A DNA stretch of 64,000 nt from Anaerocolumna chitinilytica (lineage in GTDB: Bacteria; Bacillota; Clostridia; Lachnospirales; Lachnospiraceae): assembly GCF_014218355.1 (NCBI RefSeq), contig NZ_AP023368.1:4155501-4219500 (forward strand). The letters are read 5' to 3'. The translations under genes and the position numbers were made by a program. Position 1 is the first letter of the stretch; each line of letters starts with the position of its first letter. The notes under the pieces are model-generated. The model was not told the DNA's origin, did no database searches, and was given only the letters and a program-made list of their open reading frames with translations. Positions 34,785 through 43,163 of this stretch are shown here, one piece after another.

Positions 34785-34813
34785 ATATTAATACGCTTGT
34801 AATAGTTTGTCAA
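34785..34813 (-). promoter_or_regulatory. htpG: Promoter of htpG
   Basis: On the minus strand TTGACA (34808-34813), 17 bp and TAATAT (34785-34790) precede htpG. The CIRCE operator lies directly upstream of the -35 box. Confidence 0.7.
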
Positions 34814-34820
34814 GACAAAA

Positions 34821-34847
34821 TTAGCACTCATCTACAATGAGTGCTAA
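34821..34847. promoter_or_regulatory. CIRCE element (HrcA operator)
   Basis: TTAGCACTC (34821-34829), 9 bp, GAGTGCTAA (34839-34847): a perfect copy of the CIRCE consensus. It lies 8 bp upstream of the htpG -35 box. HrcA usually controls groESL and dnaK; an htpG gene under CIRCE is less usual. Confidence 0.95.
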
Positions 34848-34866
34848 CAAATTCTATCCTATTGAT

Positions 34867-35367
34867 TTAACTATAGTCTTCCGCTGCAATATTTTCTTTT
34901 TTCAGGAATTTTCTAATGCTTTCATCCCAATAATTATCCAGTGTTTTATCCAAAGTAAATGTACTGATAGAGGTTCCTGTAGTAATTAAGAGGATATCCT
35001 TTTCATACCGGATATTCAAATATAGGCCATTAATATCTCCTGGAGTTAAAGAAGCACCGGATTGTTTCAGTACTCTTTCCGTATTCTCCGAAGATAACAA
35101 CATTACGATTTTTATAAATGCCGGAAGCTTGTTTCCTTTTATGATTGAGAAAACATAGGGCTTTATTTCAGACCATTTCGCATATTGTTCAAGTTTTAGT
35201 TCTTCTTTTTCTTCTTCCGTATAAAATTTCATATTCATTCTGCCCTCGATGGAAAAATGGGCATAGGTTGTAATCTCTGCCTCGGAGAGAAGAAAACTGT
35301 CAAAAACCTTTTGTATCAAAAGGCTTCCCATAAAGCTCTTAACATCCAGAATTTTTAATGATAACAA
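34867..35367 (-). CDS. DUF5721 family protein
   Basis: 166 residues, starting at a TTG (35367) that lies 8 bases behind GGGAGG. The product reads LLSLKILDVKSFMGSLLIQK, matching my memory of DUF5721 proteins of Lachnospiraceae (start MxALKIxDxKxFxxKL). A longer frame to 35403 has no ribosome site. The C-terminus contains the conserved-looking NGLYLNIRYEKDILLITTG. Soluble, no motifs of known enzymes. Function unknown. Confidence 0.75.
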   Translation of the reverse strand: MLSLKILDVKSFMGSLLIQKVFDSFLLSEAEITTYAHFSIEGRMNMKFYTEEEKEELKLEQYAKWSEIKPYVFSIIKGNKLPAFIKIVMLLSSENTERVLKQSGASLTPGDINGLYLNIRYEKDILLITTGTSISTFTLDKTLDNYWDESIRKFLKKENIAAEDYS

Positions 35368-35465
35368 GTATATTTCCTCCCAACATACAAATACTAATGC
35401 CAAAATATAATAACCTATTTCATTTCCATACAGAAGTTTTTTATTTCAGTAAGGAGGGATTTTAT

Positions 35466-35651
35466 ATGTATTTTGACCATTCTAAAAGAAGTTATTACCG
35501 ATTTCCAAATCAAAACAGCGTAACTGATTTTGACTCCCAAGAGCCAATGTATTTCCCGGATAAACATTCAGAACTATATAATCAATACTCTGACCTTTAT
35601 CTGGATTCCAACGGTTACCAGAGAGAAGATCTACAGGATAGGTATTCCTGA
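35466..35651 (+). CDS. Small Tyr/Asp-rich protein of unknown function
   Basis: A 61-residue protein from the ATG at 35466, preceded by AAGGAGGGATTTTAT. It is rich in Tyr, Asp, Ser and Asn (MYFDHSKRSYYRF... to ...QDRYS), has no membrane segment and no family I recognise. It stands alone between two minus-strand genes and is followed by a terminator. Real-gene support comes from the strong ribosome site. Confidence 0.6.
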   Translation: MYFDHSKRSYYRFPNQNSVTDFDSQEPMYFPDKHSELYNQYSDLYLDSNGYQREDLQDRYS

Positions 35652-35683
35652 CTTTTCTGATTTTGTATAATTATTTACTGTCA

Positions 35684-35709
35684 GGGGCTTTTGCAACAGC
35701 CCCTTCTCT
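35684..35709. terminator. Terminator between convergent genes
   Basis: GGGGCT (35684-35689) pairs with AGCCCC (35698-35703). T-richness is moderate on the plus side. It serves the small gene at 35466 and possibly the convergent GH13 gene. Confidence 0.6.
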
Positions 35710-35715
35710 TGTCAG

Positions 35716-37770
35716 CTAATTCACACTTTGGTTTTTACGGCTTTTATAAACATTGATTGTTTTTCCAGGAAGCGTAAAGGATTTAACCTTTTCCCCAGCT
35801 TCTGCTGCTATATTGCCCTCTGACGTAGAGAGCAACAGATTCCATACCTGCCCGGCTGGTAAATCCGGCAGATGAAACTCCTTTTTTTCCTGATGAAAAT
35901 TAAAAGCGATATAAAAACTGTCATCAAAATTTCTATGGTCCGTACTTGCATAGGCTCCGCAGAGCATAATACCTAGCAGTCTGCTGTAATGGTCATACTG
36001 GGTATACCAGGGAGTGGTTCCGTGAAATGAGATATCCGGCATCCCACAGAAAATATAGTCCGTCTGACGAAAGGGTTCCATTCTGCGAAAAACTGGATGC
36101 TCCTTCCTAAGGGCAATCAGTTCCTTCACCCATTGAAAAGTGTCATTTTCCTTTTGAAGGTTCTCCCAGTTAAGCCAGCTGATCTCATTATCCTGACAAT
36201 AAGGATTATTATTTCCCTCCTGGCTGTTTAAGAATTCATCTCCGGAAAGTATCAGGGGGGTGCCTTGGCTTAGTAACAGCATGGTAAATGCGTTTCTTAC
36301 CTGCCTTTTTCTTAATTCCAGTATGGCAGTCTTCCCTGTTTTTCCTTCTTTTCCACAGTTCCAGCTATAATTGTAATCTTGACCGTCTCTGTTATTTTCT
36401 CCATTAGCCTCATTATGCTTCTTATCATAGGAAAACAAATCAATTAATGTAAAGCCGTCATGGTTGGTAATATACTTTATACAGCCCCAGTCTTCACTGA
36501 GCTTTGTAAACTCTCCTGCAAATCCTCTGACCTGCTCTTCCTCTCCTCGCAGTAAACGCTTACTGGCTATACTATAGCTGTTGGTACATTCTGCATAGTT
36601 TAAGAATATTTTATTCTTCTCTATGGCCGTCTTATAATCCCAGCCTTCGGATATAATCTTGCAACGGCCAAGTACCGGGTCAGTGGCTAAAACAGATACC
36701 GGAAGTACTTCATTGGATAATTTAAAGCCGTCTATATGATAGGCTCTAACCCAATATCGAAGGCACTCCAGGGCATAGACTGTATTGGTACCGGGAGTAA
36801 AATTCATCTCCAGAATAACTTCCAACCCATTTGAGTGCAATGCCTTCACCATATCCTTCATTTCTCTGTCGGCCTCATCGGGCAGACTTGCATAAGAAGC
36901 TTTGGGTGCAAAATAAGCGTTACTCCCTCCATAGCCCCAATAATTAATTCTGTCCTCTATCCCTTCTGCCTTCATGGACTCTTCAAAATCATAAGCCGGC
37001 ATTAATAGAAGACAATTAACACCAAGTTCTCTAAGGTAGGAAATCTTTTCTGTAATTCCTCTAAAAGTTCCCGGATTTTTAACTCCTGATGTGGTATCCC
37101 TGGTAAAACCTCTTACATGCAGTTTATAAAGAACTGTTTCACTGTATGCCCTGCCAAGGGGGAGGTCACCTTCCCAGTTATACACATCTGTTGCAATTCC
37201 GCTAAGAAGCTTCTTTTCTTTCTTCCTTCCGAATTCTTCTCTTCCATATATCAAAGTAGCACATGGATCCAGAAATTCTCCCCTTCTTGTTTCATAAAGA
37301 TAACCCAGCTCTTTTAAGTAGTCTTCCCGGTCACCAAAATATTTCATTAAATTCTTATGTTTTATGAATACCGAAAAATTATTCCCAGTCTTAACTTCTT
37401 CTGTCAGCCGGTAAGAAAGAAGCAGCCTGTCTGAAATCTTATCATAGAAATTCAGCCTGCATTCTTTCTCGGTAGACGAAAAATAAGTAAATGTAAGCCC
37501 TTCTTTTGAAAATGTTACACCTAATTTATCTGGGGAAGCTTTTGCTGCTGCGGTTGCTTTGATCACTGAAGCTGCTTTCGAAGCAACTGTATTTTTCGAA
37601 CCAGCTGCTTTTCTTAATTCCTTCATTTCATTCTGTGTAGTTTCCTCTTCCTTCTGTGCAGTTTCCTCTTCCAGCTCTCCAGTTGTTTCTGTAACCCTTT
37701 CTTGCCTTTTAACCTTCATCCGTACCTTCCTTCTCGAAATAGGTTTGCACCTTCTTTTCATGGCTTCCAT
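35716..37770 (-). CDS. Isoamylase/GlgX-like GH13 protein lacking the catalytic nucleophile
   Basis: 684 residues. A charged, repetitive N-terminal extension (about 1-80, with repeated EEET and ETTQ) precedes a CBM48-like domain (about 85-180) and a GH13 barrel of the debranching type (about 210-600, with NYWGYGGSNAYFAPKASY and LSGDEFLNSQEGNNNPYCQD). Catalytic region II should read DGFRFD but reads DGFKLS (347-352), so the nucleophile Asp is Ser. Region I (normally DVVYNH) reads EMNFTP. The acid/base Glu375 and region-IV HD (437-438) remain. Hydrolytic activity is therefore unlikely; a glycogen-binding or regulatory role is inferred. A start at 37719, behind GAAGGAAGG, is an equally good choice. 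Confidence 0.85.
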   Translation of the reverse strand: MEAMKRRCKPISRRKVRMKVKRQERVTETTGELEEETAQKEEETTQNEMKELRKAAGSKNTVASKAASVIKATAAAKASPDKLGVTFSKEGLTFTYFSSTEKECRLNFYDKISDRLLLSYRLTEEVKTGNNFSVFIKHKNLMKYFGDREDYLKELGYLYETRRGEFLDPCATLIYGREEFGRKKEKKLLSGIATDVYNWEGDLPLGRAYSETVLYKLHVRGFTRDTTSGVKNPGTFRGITEKISYLRELGVNCLLLMPAYDFEESMKAEGIEDRINYWGYGGSNAYFAPKASYASLPDEADREMKDMVKALHSNGLEVILEMNFTPGTNTVYALECLRYWVRAYHIDGFKLSNEVLPVSVLATDPVLGRCKIISEGWDYKTAIEKNKIFLNYAECTNSYSIASKRLLRGEEEQVRGFAGEFTKLSEDWGCIKYITNHDGFTLIDLFSYDKKHNEANGENNRDGQDYNYSWNCGKEGKTGKTAILELRKRQVRNAFTMLLLSQGTPLILSGDEFLNSQEGNNNPYCQDNEISWLNWENLQKENDTFQWVKELIALRKEHPVFRRMEPFRQTDYIFCGMPDISFHGTTPWYTQYDHYSRLLGIMLCGAYASTDHRNFDDSFYIAFNFHQEKKEFHLPDLPAGQVWNLLLSTSEGNIAAEAGEKVKSFTLPGKTINVYKSRKNQSVN

Positions 37771-37853
37771 TAAATTCCTGAATTATAGTATTAATTATAT
37801 CATTTCAGTAAATATGAATCAAGTTTATCCAGTATCAAAGCTGTTATAAACAA

Positions 37854-37970
37854 AAAAGAAGTTCTGTTCTCCGAATATCTTGTGCCAGCTCAGCAAACAG
37901 ATAGTTTATTGGTAACAAGTAACCTGTTTATGATATGAAGCACAATTAGTCAGAGAACAGAACTTCTTTT
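37854..37970. repeat. 117-bp inverted-repeat element with 18-bp perfect arms
   Basis: Positions 37854-37871 pair perfectly with 37953-37970. Inside, TTGTGC pairs with GCACAA and AAACAG with CTGTTT, so the whole segment folds into one long branched hairpin. Both strands end in CTTCTTTT, so it could terminate transcription either way, including that of the exporter genes upstream. It is far longer than an ordinary terminator, so a miniature inverted-repeat element or structured RNA is an alternative. Confidence 0.7.
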
Positions 37971-38053
37971 CTTGAAACAAAACATGAAATTATATGTTTA
38001 TACAGCTTTTGTTCTTTTATAAAACAGCTTTATTTTAGTATGATTTTGTTTAT

Positions 38054-39847
38054 TTATACCTGGTAATTTGCCGCTTGTGACTTAAAGAGTTTGTAGTACA
38101 TTCCCTCTTCCTTCTCCATTAATTTCTTATGGCTGTCAAAATCAGCAATAATGCCGCCGTCCAAAACCAAAATCTTATCGCAGAACACACTGCTGGACAT
38201 ACGGTGGGAGATATAGATAGCTGTTTTATCGCCTACCAGTTGATTAAAATGTTCGTAAATTTCTGCCTCAGCCAAGGGGTCTAGGGCACTGGTGGGTTCA
38301 TCCAGGATAATAAGTGAAGCTTCCTTATAAAGAGCCCTGGCTATTGCAACCTTCTGACTTTGTCCGCCGGACATCTCAATCCCTTCCGGATCATATTGCT
38401 TACCAAAGAGTGTATCCACTCCCTTTTTTAGTTCAGCTATTTTTTCTTTCAACCCAACTTGTTCTAACAGATTTTCCACTCTTTGTCTTTGTATCGAATC
38501 TTCTTCCGAGGCTTCCCCGCCTTTTATATTTTCTAAAATCGAAAAGGCAAAGAGCTTATAATCTTGAAAAACTGCCGCCAGGCATTTCATGTAACTGCTG
38601 AATTCATACTCATATATATCTCTTCCATTGATATAAATGGTACCGGAAGCAGGCTTATATAGTCTGCACAGGAGCTTTACAATGGTTGATTTTCCAGCGC
38701 CGTTTAAACCTACGATTGAGATTTTCTCCCCCTTCTTAATCTCAAAGGAGATACCTTTTAATACGTAATTCTCTGATTTTGGATAATGGAAGGATACATT
38801 TTCAAAACGCAGGCTTTCCACTGCACCTTCAAAGGGTACAGAACCTTCTCTTTTAGCCTCATCCGGCAAGGACATAAACTCCATAAATGGCTGAAGATAA
38901 CCTAACATCTGGATAACTGTCATGATGTTTTTTCCTAAGTCCGTAGCAGATGTGGTAAAACTAATAGCAGCTGATACATACATTGTAAAGGAACCGATTC
39001 CTATTTTTCCACCGAATTTATCTGATATAACACGAATACCCACATATCCGTAGGCAATGGCTGCCTGCAGGTCGTTGATAACGCCTACAAATCCCTGAAA
39101 TAATCCCTGTTTCTTTGTAAAGCCTTTGAACCAATCATAGATTTGACGGCTGTAATCCAGAACTCTATCCGTAAGCATCCGATTCATGTTGTAGACCCGG
39201 ATATCCTTTTGATATTTTCCTTCAAAAGCCAGCCCGACATAATATCCATATCTTCTATTGATTGGTATCAGTTCCTGATAGATTTCAAGCTGATACTTAG
39301 AAAATAATTTTTGGGCTATAATAGAGATTGATATGGTTAACACTAAGATTAATACGAATACCGGACTTAAGGTGAACATAACCACAAGTAAACTTATAAT
39401 AGTTACAGCATTCTTTAATACTCTTGCTACACTGCCAATCAGATTCTCCAAGGCACTCATCGTGCGGCATGCAAATACTGCTCTTTCCTTAAGGTCCAGA
39501 TAATAAGGGTCTTCCAGACAGGCAAATTCAACTTTCATAATCTTATCCGCCATGGCCTGATTCAACTTTTCCTTCATATAAATATTACGTACATCCATAA
39601 ACCTCTTCATTGTTTTATTGAAGAATAGAAATGCTACATTTGCAAGAACAATATATAATCCAAAACGAATCAGGTTCGCTTTGTCTCTTCCTCCTACCAA
39701 CTCATCCACCAGATATTTTGGAAGTATGACATTGACTAATATCTGTCCTGTTTCCATGATAGACTGAAACACCAACAGAAAAAAGTAAGATGGTGATATC
39801 TGAAAGCTGATACTGATAAACTTCTTAAGGGTCTTTCCGTTACTCAC
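38054..39847 (-). CDS. ABC exporter half-transporter (second of pair)
   Basis: About 597 residues from a GTG at 39847, chosen because AGGAGGTGG lies about 6 bases upstream; an ATG at 39865 is the alternative. A six-helix ABC_membrane domain (about 15-310) precedes an ATPase with Walker A GLNGAGKST, Q-loop VFQDYKLFAFS, signature MSGGQSQKVAIARALY, Walker B LIILDEPTSALDP and H-switch ISHRMSS. The start overlaps the stop of the preceding exporter gene, so the two are coupled and probably form a heterodimer. Substrate unknown; regulation probably by the ArsR-type gene upstream. Confidence 0.9.
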   Translation of the reverse strand: MSNGKTLKKFISISFQISPSYFFLLVFQSIMETGQILVNVILPKYLVDELVGGRDKANLIRFGLYIVLANVAFLFFNKTMKRFMDVRNIYMKEKLNQAMADKIMKVEFACLEDPYYLDLKERAVFACRTMSALENLIGSVARVLKNAVTIISLLVVMFTLSPVFVLILVLTISISIIAQKLFSKYQLEIYQELIPINRRYGYYVGLAFEGKYQKDIRVYNMNRMLTDRVLDYSRQIYDWFKGFTKKQGLFQGFVGVINDLQAAIAYGYVGIRVISDKFGGKIGIGSFTMYVSAAISFTTSATDLGKNIMTVIQMLGYLQPFMEFMSLPDEAKREGSVPFEGAVESLRFENVSFHYPKSENYVLKGISFEIKKGEKISIVGLNGAGKSTIVKLLCRLYKPASGTIYINGRDIYEYEFSSYMKCLAAVFQDYKLFAFSILENIKGGEASEEDSIQRQRVENLLEQVGLKEKIAELKKGVDTLFGKQYDPEGIEMSGGQSQKVAIARALYKEASLIILDEPTSALDPLAEAEIYEHFNQLVGDKTAIYISHRMSSSVFCDKILVLDGGIIADFDSHKKLMEKEEGMYYKLFKSQAANYQV

Positions 39848-41693
39848 TGACAGCCACCTCCTCATTGTAATATTTGCCTTGAATCATAAACATATTGTAA
39901 TAAGCACCTTTTGCATCCATTAATTCCTCATGGCTGCCGTACTCTCTTAACCCGTCTCCGTCAAAAAATGCTATTCGGTCACAGAATTTTGTGCTGGCAA
40001 GCCTGTGAGAGATATAAACTGCTGTTTTACCCTCAACCAGATCGCTGAAGCTTTCATAAATTTCCGCTTCTGCCAGAGCATCCAGCGCAGCAGTCGGTTC
40101 ATCCATAACCACCATTCTGGCATCCTTATACAAAGCTCTGGCAATAGCAAGCTTTTGACTTTCACCGCCGGAGAATTCCACCCCATCCTCTTCTATTACC
40201 TTCAGCATAGTTTGGTTGATACCTTTCGGAAGCGTATTTATTTTATTCTTAAGTCCTACCTTTTCCAGAGCATTTGTAACTTTTTCTTCATTAATATCAA
40301 TAGAAGAACAGGCAATGTTCTCCTTGACGGTATATGCCAGTACATTGATTTCCTGGAACACCGCTGAGAACATGGCATAGAGTTCCTTTTTGTTAAATTC
40401 GCCAATCGGTATACCATTAATCCGTATTTCTCCCTCGGTTACATCGAACAAGCCCATCATAAGCTTTACAAGTGTACTTTTTCCTGCGCCGTTAATACCG
40501 ACAATAGCCAGCTTTTCACCTTTATGTATGGTGAAGTTCAGGTTCTTAAAGATATATTTATCTGTGCCAGGATAGCAAAAGCTTACATTATCAAATACAA
40601 TCTCAAGAGTTTCCCGTTCCTTTATACTCTTGACCTTCTCAGATTTATCTTGGTGTTCCTTATCTCCCATATCCGCATCAATAAATTGAAAATAATCATA
40701 TACATACTGGCCTTCATTTAGGATAAAGCTGAACTGCTCCGCTAACGTAGCCAGCATGACAGTCAAGGTGGTAACTGCGGTAATATACATAGAGAAGTCT
40801 GCAATTGACATTCCGTTTACCGTTTTATACACCAAGATAGCATAAGTAAGACCATTACTGATAAAGAAGGAGAGAATTTCAAGAAGCCCAATGAAATATT
40901 CCTGGTTCTTTATTCTTCTTTGAACTTTTACATAGCCCTTTATTTCACCGTTATAATTCTGATCAATTCTATCTTGAAAACGGTATAGCCTGATATCCTT
41001 TCCATATCCGAAATCATGGGTGGTATTGTAGTAATATCTCATTCTGCGTTCCGCATGGGCTACATCCTGCTTCCTTTTATAAAGGAATTTTGATGCGCTG
41101 CGTTTCACCCATATACCTGCGGTAACATTAAGAAGAAGCCCAAGGAGAATCCAGATATTTAACCTGCCGATAAATAGGATCAGTCCTAATGCGGTTAATG
41201 CTACCGGACCGGCATCAAATAGTCTGGAATACACACCTTCTACGCCGTTATCATTGGAATTAGTAGAGTCCAATGCCCTGCTGTTATCTTCTAAAAAATT
41301 AGCGTCTTCCATGTATTTGTAATCAATACTCACCATCTTATCAAAGGTCTTTCCAAGATACTGAAGTCTTACATAACTTATTCTCGGGTAAGCCAAGGCC
41401 CTGATAAAAGTTCTTATAAATCCGAAGAACGCCATGAGAGCCAGAAAGATCAATACAATGGTAAGAATATCTTTCATCTCCCCATCGGGCTTTGAAATTG
41501 CATTTAAGAGATACTTTGGCAGCAGAACCCCAAGAAAGGGATAAAGCCCTCCGGTTATCGTAAATATTACAAAGTATAGATAGATATTCTTATCTGCTTT
41601 AAAACAATATTTCAACATCTTTTTTAAAGTCTGCCAAACAGGATATTTTATATTTTCTTCCATGCTAACTCCTTCCATGCTAACTCCTTCCAT
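39840..41693 (-). CDS. ABC exporter half-transporter (first of pair)
   Basis: About 617 residues, with the same architecture as its neighbour: six helices, Walker A GINGAGKST, Q-loop VFQEINVLAYT, signature FSGGESQKLAIARALY, Walker B MVVMDEPTAALDA and H-switch ISHRLAS. Both ATPase sites of the pair look canonical. The start region holds three tandem 15-bp units, each bearing GGAGTTAGC-ATG, so starts at 41693, 41678 and 41663 each have a ribosome site; 41708 has none. I give 41693. It lies behind the ArsR-type regulator gene in the same direction and was probably co-transcribed with it. Confidence 0.88.
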   Translation of the reverse strand: MEGVSMEGVSMEENIKYPVWQTLKKMLKYCFKADKNIYLYFVIFTITGGLYPFLGVLLPKYLLNAISKPDGEMKDILTIVLIFLALMAFFGFIRTFIRALAYPRISYVRLQYLGKTFDKMVSIDYKYMEDANFLEDNSRALDSTNSNDNGVEGVYSRLFDAGPVALTALGLILFIGRLNIWILLGLLLNVTAGIWVKRSASKFLYKRKQDVAHAERRMRYYYNTTHDFGYGKDIRLYRFQDRIDQNYNGEIKGYVKVQRRIKNQEYFIGLLEILSFFISNGLTYAILVYKTVNGMSIADFSMYITAVTTLTVMLATLAEQFSFILNEGQYVYDYFQFIDADMGDKEHQDKSEKVKSIKERETLEIVFDNVSFCYPGTDKYIFKNLNFTIHKGEKLAIVGINGAGKSTLVKLMMGLFDVTEGEIRINGIPIGEFNKKELYAMFSAVFQEINVLAYTVKENIACSSIDINEEKVTNALEKVGLKNKINTLPKGINQTMLKVIEEDGVEFSGGESQKLAIARALYKDARMVVMDEPTAALDALAEAEIYESFSDLVEGKTAVYISHRLASTKFCDRIAFFDGDGLREYGSHEELMDAKGAYYNMFMIQGKYYNEEVAVSE

Positions 41694-41705
41694 GCTAACT
41701 CCTTT
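41661..41705 (-). repeat. Three tandem copies of a ribosome-site-plus-start module
   Basis: The minus-strand unit of 15 bp, (A/G)AAGGAGTTAGCATG, occurs at 41691-41705, 41676-41690 and 41661-41675. Each supplies a Shine-Dalgarno and an in-frame ATG, so copy-number change would keep frame but alter the number of initiation sites. Confidence 0.85.
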
Positions 41706-41750
41706 CATACTAAATCTTGTTTTGATGTTTCTGAACCCTATTTCCTCCGG

Positions 41751-42851
41751 TCAATCTAAAGTATCAGTTGCACCAAGCAATTTAACCGCATCACCTAAAG
41801 CTTTGGTTCTTGAGGTATTGATTTCATAGAACACTTTTTTAGCATTGGTGCTGTCTACTGTGATACTGACTAACCTTTCCTGTAAAAGAACATTCATGTG
41901 ATGGGATACGGTAGCCGGCGTCAATTCCAATATTTCAGCCATTTCCTGAATATACATCTTCTTGCCGGAAAGCATATGAACAATCTTTATCCTGGTTGCA
42001 TCTCCCAGTGCTTTTAATGCTCCTGTCAGCTCTGCATCGTTTCTGAAGTAATCACTTTCCAGTGCATCCGGAAGAAGCATGTAGATTCCGGTATCAGCTA
42101 TAATATCTCGGCTCTCCTCTAATACCCAGTCAATGGAAAGCTGATTATAAGCTATAATACAAGGCTGTACGGCAATCCCGTTTACTGCCCCAAGCTTAAT
42201 GACCTCAAGTCTGTCAAAATAGTCCTCCATATTTCTCTTATCCTGCAAAGTTATAACAGCCTTTTCAAAGTCTTCCTGAATAATATGAAAGTGTTCTTGT
42301 AATATCTGAATGCCTTTTATTACGAATTCCTGAAGCCTCGGGAAAATGGTATAACGCTCTGTAAAGAACATAATTAATCGAAATTTAACACTATCTTCTT
42401 CCTCTACATTCTTTAGAAAAGATATGATATCCTGCAGGCCTTCAAAATGTTTGTCATTTTGCTCTGATTCGTTAATGGACTTTGCCCAATTCTCCAAAAC
42501 ATCCAATACAATCTTGTCGATTTCCTCTGTGGTATGCTCTATGGCAAGCACTTTGCGGCTGGCAAGACTTGATAGGATATGTCTGGCTCTATTATCTTCC
42601 TCCGCTAGACTTTTTGAAAAATAGGGCTTAATATCCTGATATTCATCAAGTAGAGGCAGTACCTGGGCAAGCACTTTTTGTTTAAACTCCTTAATATTAA
42701 ACAAAAATTCTTCTATTTCTTTTTCGCTCATTACGAATTTTCTGGTCTTTAATGTATCTTCCTCTCTTTTTCCGTCCTTCTCCAATATACTTTCAATCAG
42801 TTCATATTCCCAATTCGGTTCGCTGTAAATCCTATATTCACCTATTTCCAT
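41751..42851 (-). CDS. ArsR-family transcriptional regulator
   Basis: 366 residues starting MEIGEYRIYSEPNWEYEL; AGGGAGGTGG precedes this ATG, 13 codons inside the longest frame. The last ~90 residues are an ArsR winged helix: ALKALGDATRIKIVHMLSG, then QEMAEILELTPATVSHHMNVL as the HTH, then the wing. The first ~260 residues are a helical effector-like domain I cannot name. No ArsR metal-binding CxC is seen in the HTH, so a non-metal signal is likely. First gene before the two exporter genes and probably their repressor. Its promoter contains repeated ATCTAATATAATT. Confidence 0.85.
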   Translation of the reverse strand: MEIGEYRIYSEPNWEYELIESILEKDGKREEDTLKTRKFVMSEKEIEEFLFNIKEFKQKVLAQVLPLLDEYQDIKPYFSKSLAEEDNRARHILSSLASRKVLAIEHTTEEIDKIVLDVLENWAKSINESEQNDKHFEGLQDIISFLKNVEEEDSVKFRLIMFFTERYTIFPRLQEFVIKGIQILQEHFHIIQEDFEKAVITLQDKRNMEDYFDRLEVIKLGAVNGIAVQPCIIAYNQLSIDWVLEESRDIIADTGIYMLLPDALESDYFRNDAELTGALKALGDATRIKIVHMLSGKKMYIQEMAEILELTPATVSHHMNVLLQERLVSITVDSTNAKKVFYEINTSRTKALGDAVKLLGATDTLD

Positions 42852-42876
42852 AATCCACCTCCCTTTCGTTTGATTT

Positions 42877-42906
42877 AATATAACATCCATCTAATATAAT
42901 TGTCAA
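42877..42906 (-). promoter_or_regulatory. Promoter of the ArsR-exporter operon
   Basis: On the minus strand TTGACA (42901-42906), an 18-bp spacer and TATATT (42877-42882). The spacer carries one copy of ATCTAATATAATT (42889-42901), and a second copy lies upstream at 42945-42957, 56 bp apart: candidate operators of the ArsR protein. Confidence 0.65.
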
Positions 42907-43094
42907 TATTATTTTATGAATATCTTTTAATTTATTTGATTAACATCTAATATAATTCATTTATTAGCAGATTAAGTATTAATAAATACTAATATTCTTC
43001 TAATCCATAGATAAAAACTTAATTTCCAAAAAATAATTTCCATTTTCAAGAATATATTATTTGACACTCATCTATTATAATACATTAGGTGCAT

Positions 43095-43132
43095 AAACAA
43101 AAACAGCCGCATATGGAATTTCCATATGCGGC
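43095..43132 (-). terminator. Terminator of the ABC-2 exporter operon
   Basis: A 13-bp perfect stem (43106-43118 with 43120-43132). On the minus strand it continues TGTTTTTGTTT. Confidence 0.85.
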
Positions 43133-43163
43133 CCGCTTTAAACTTACTGTATTTTCTGTTTGA

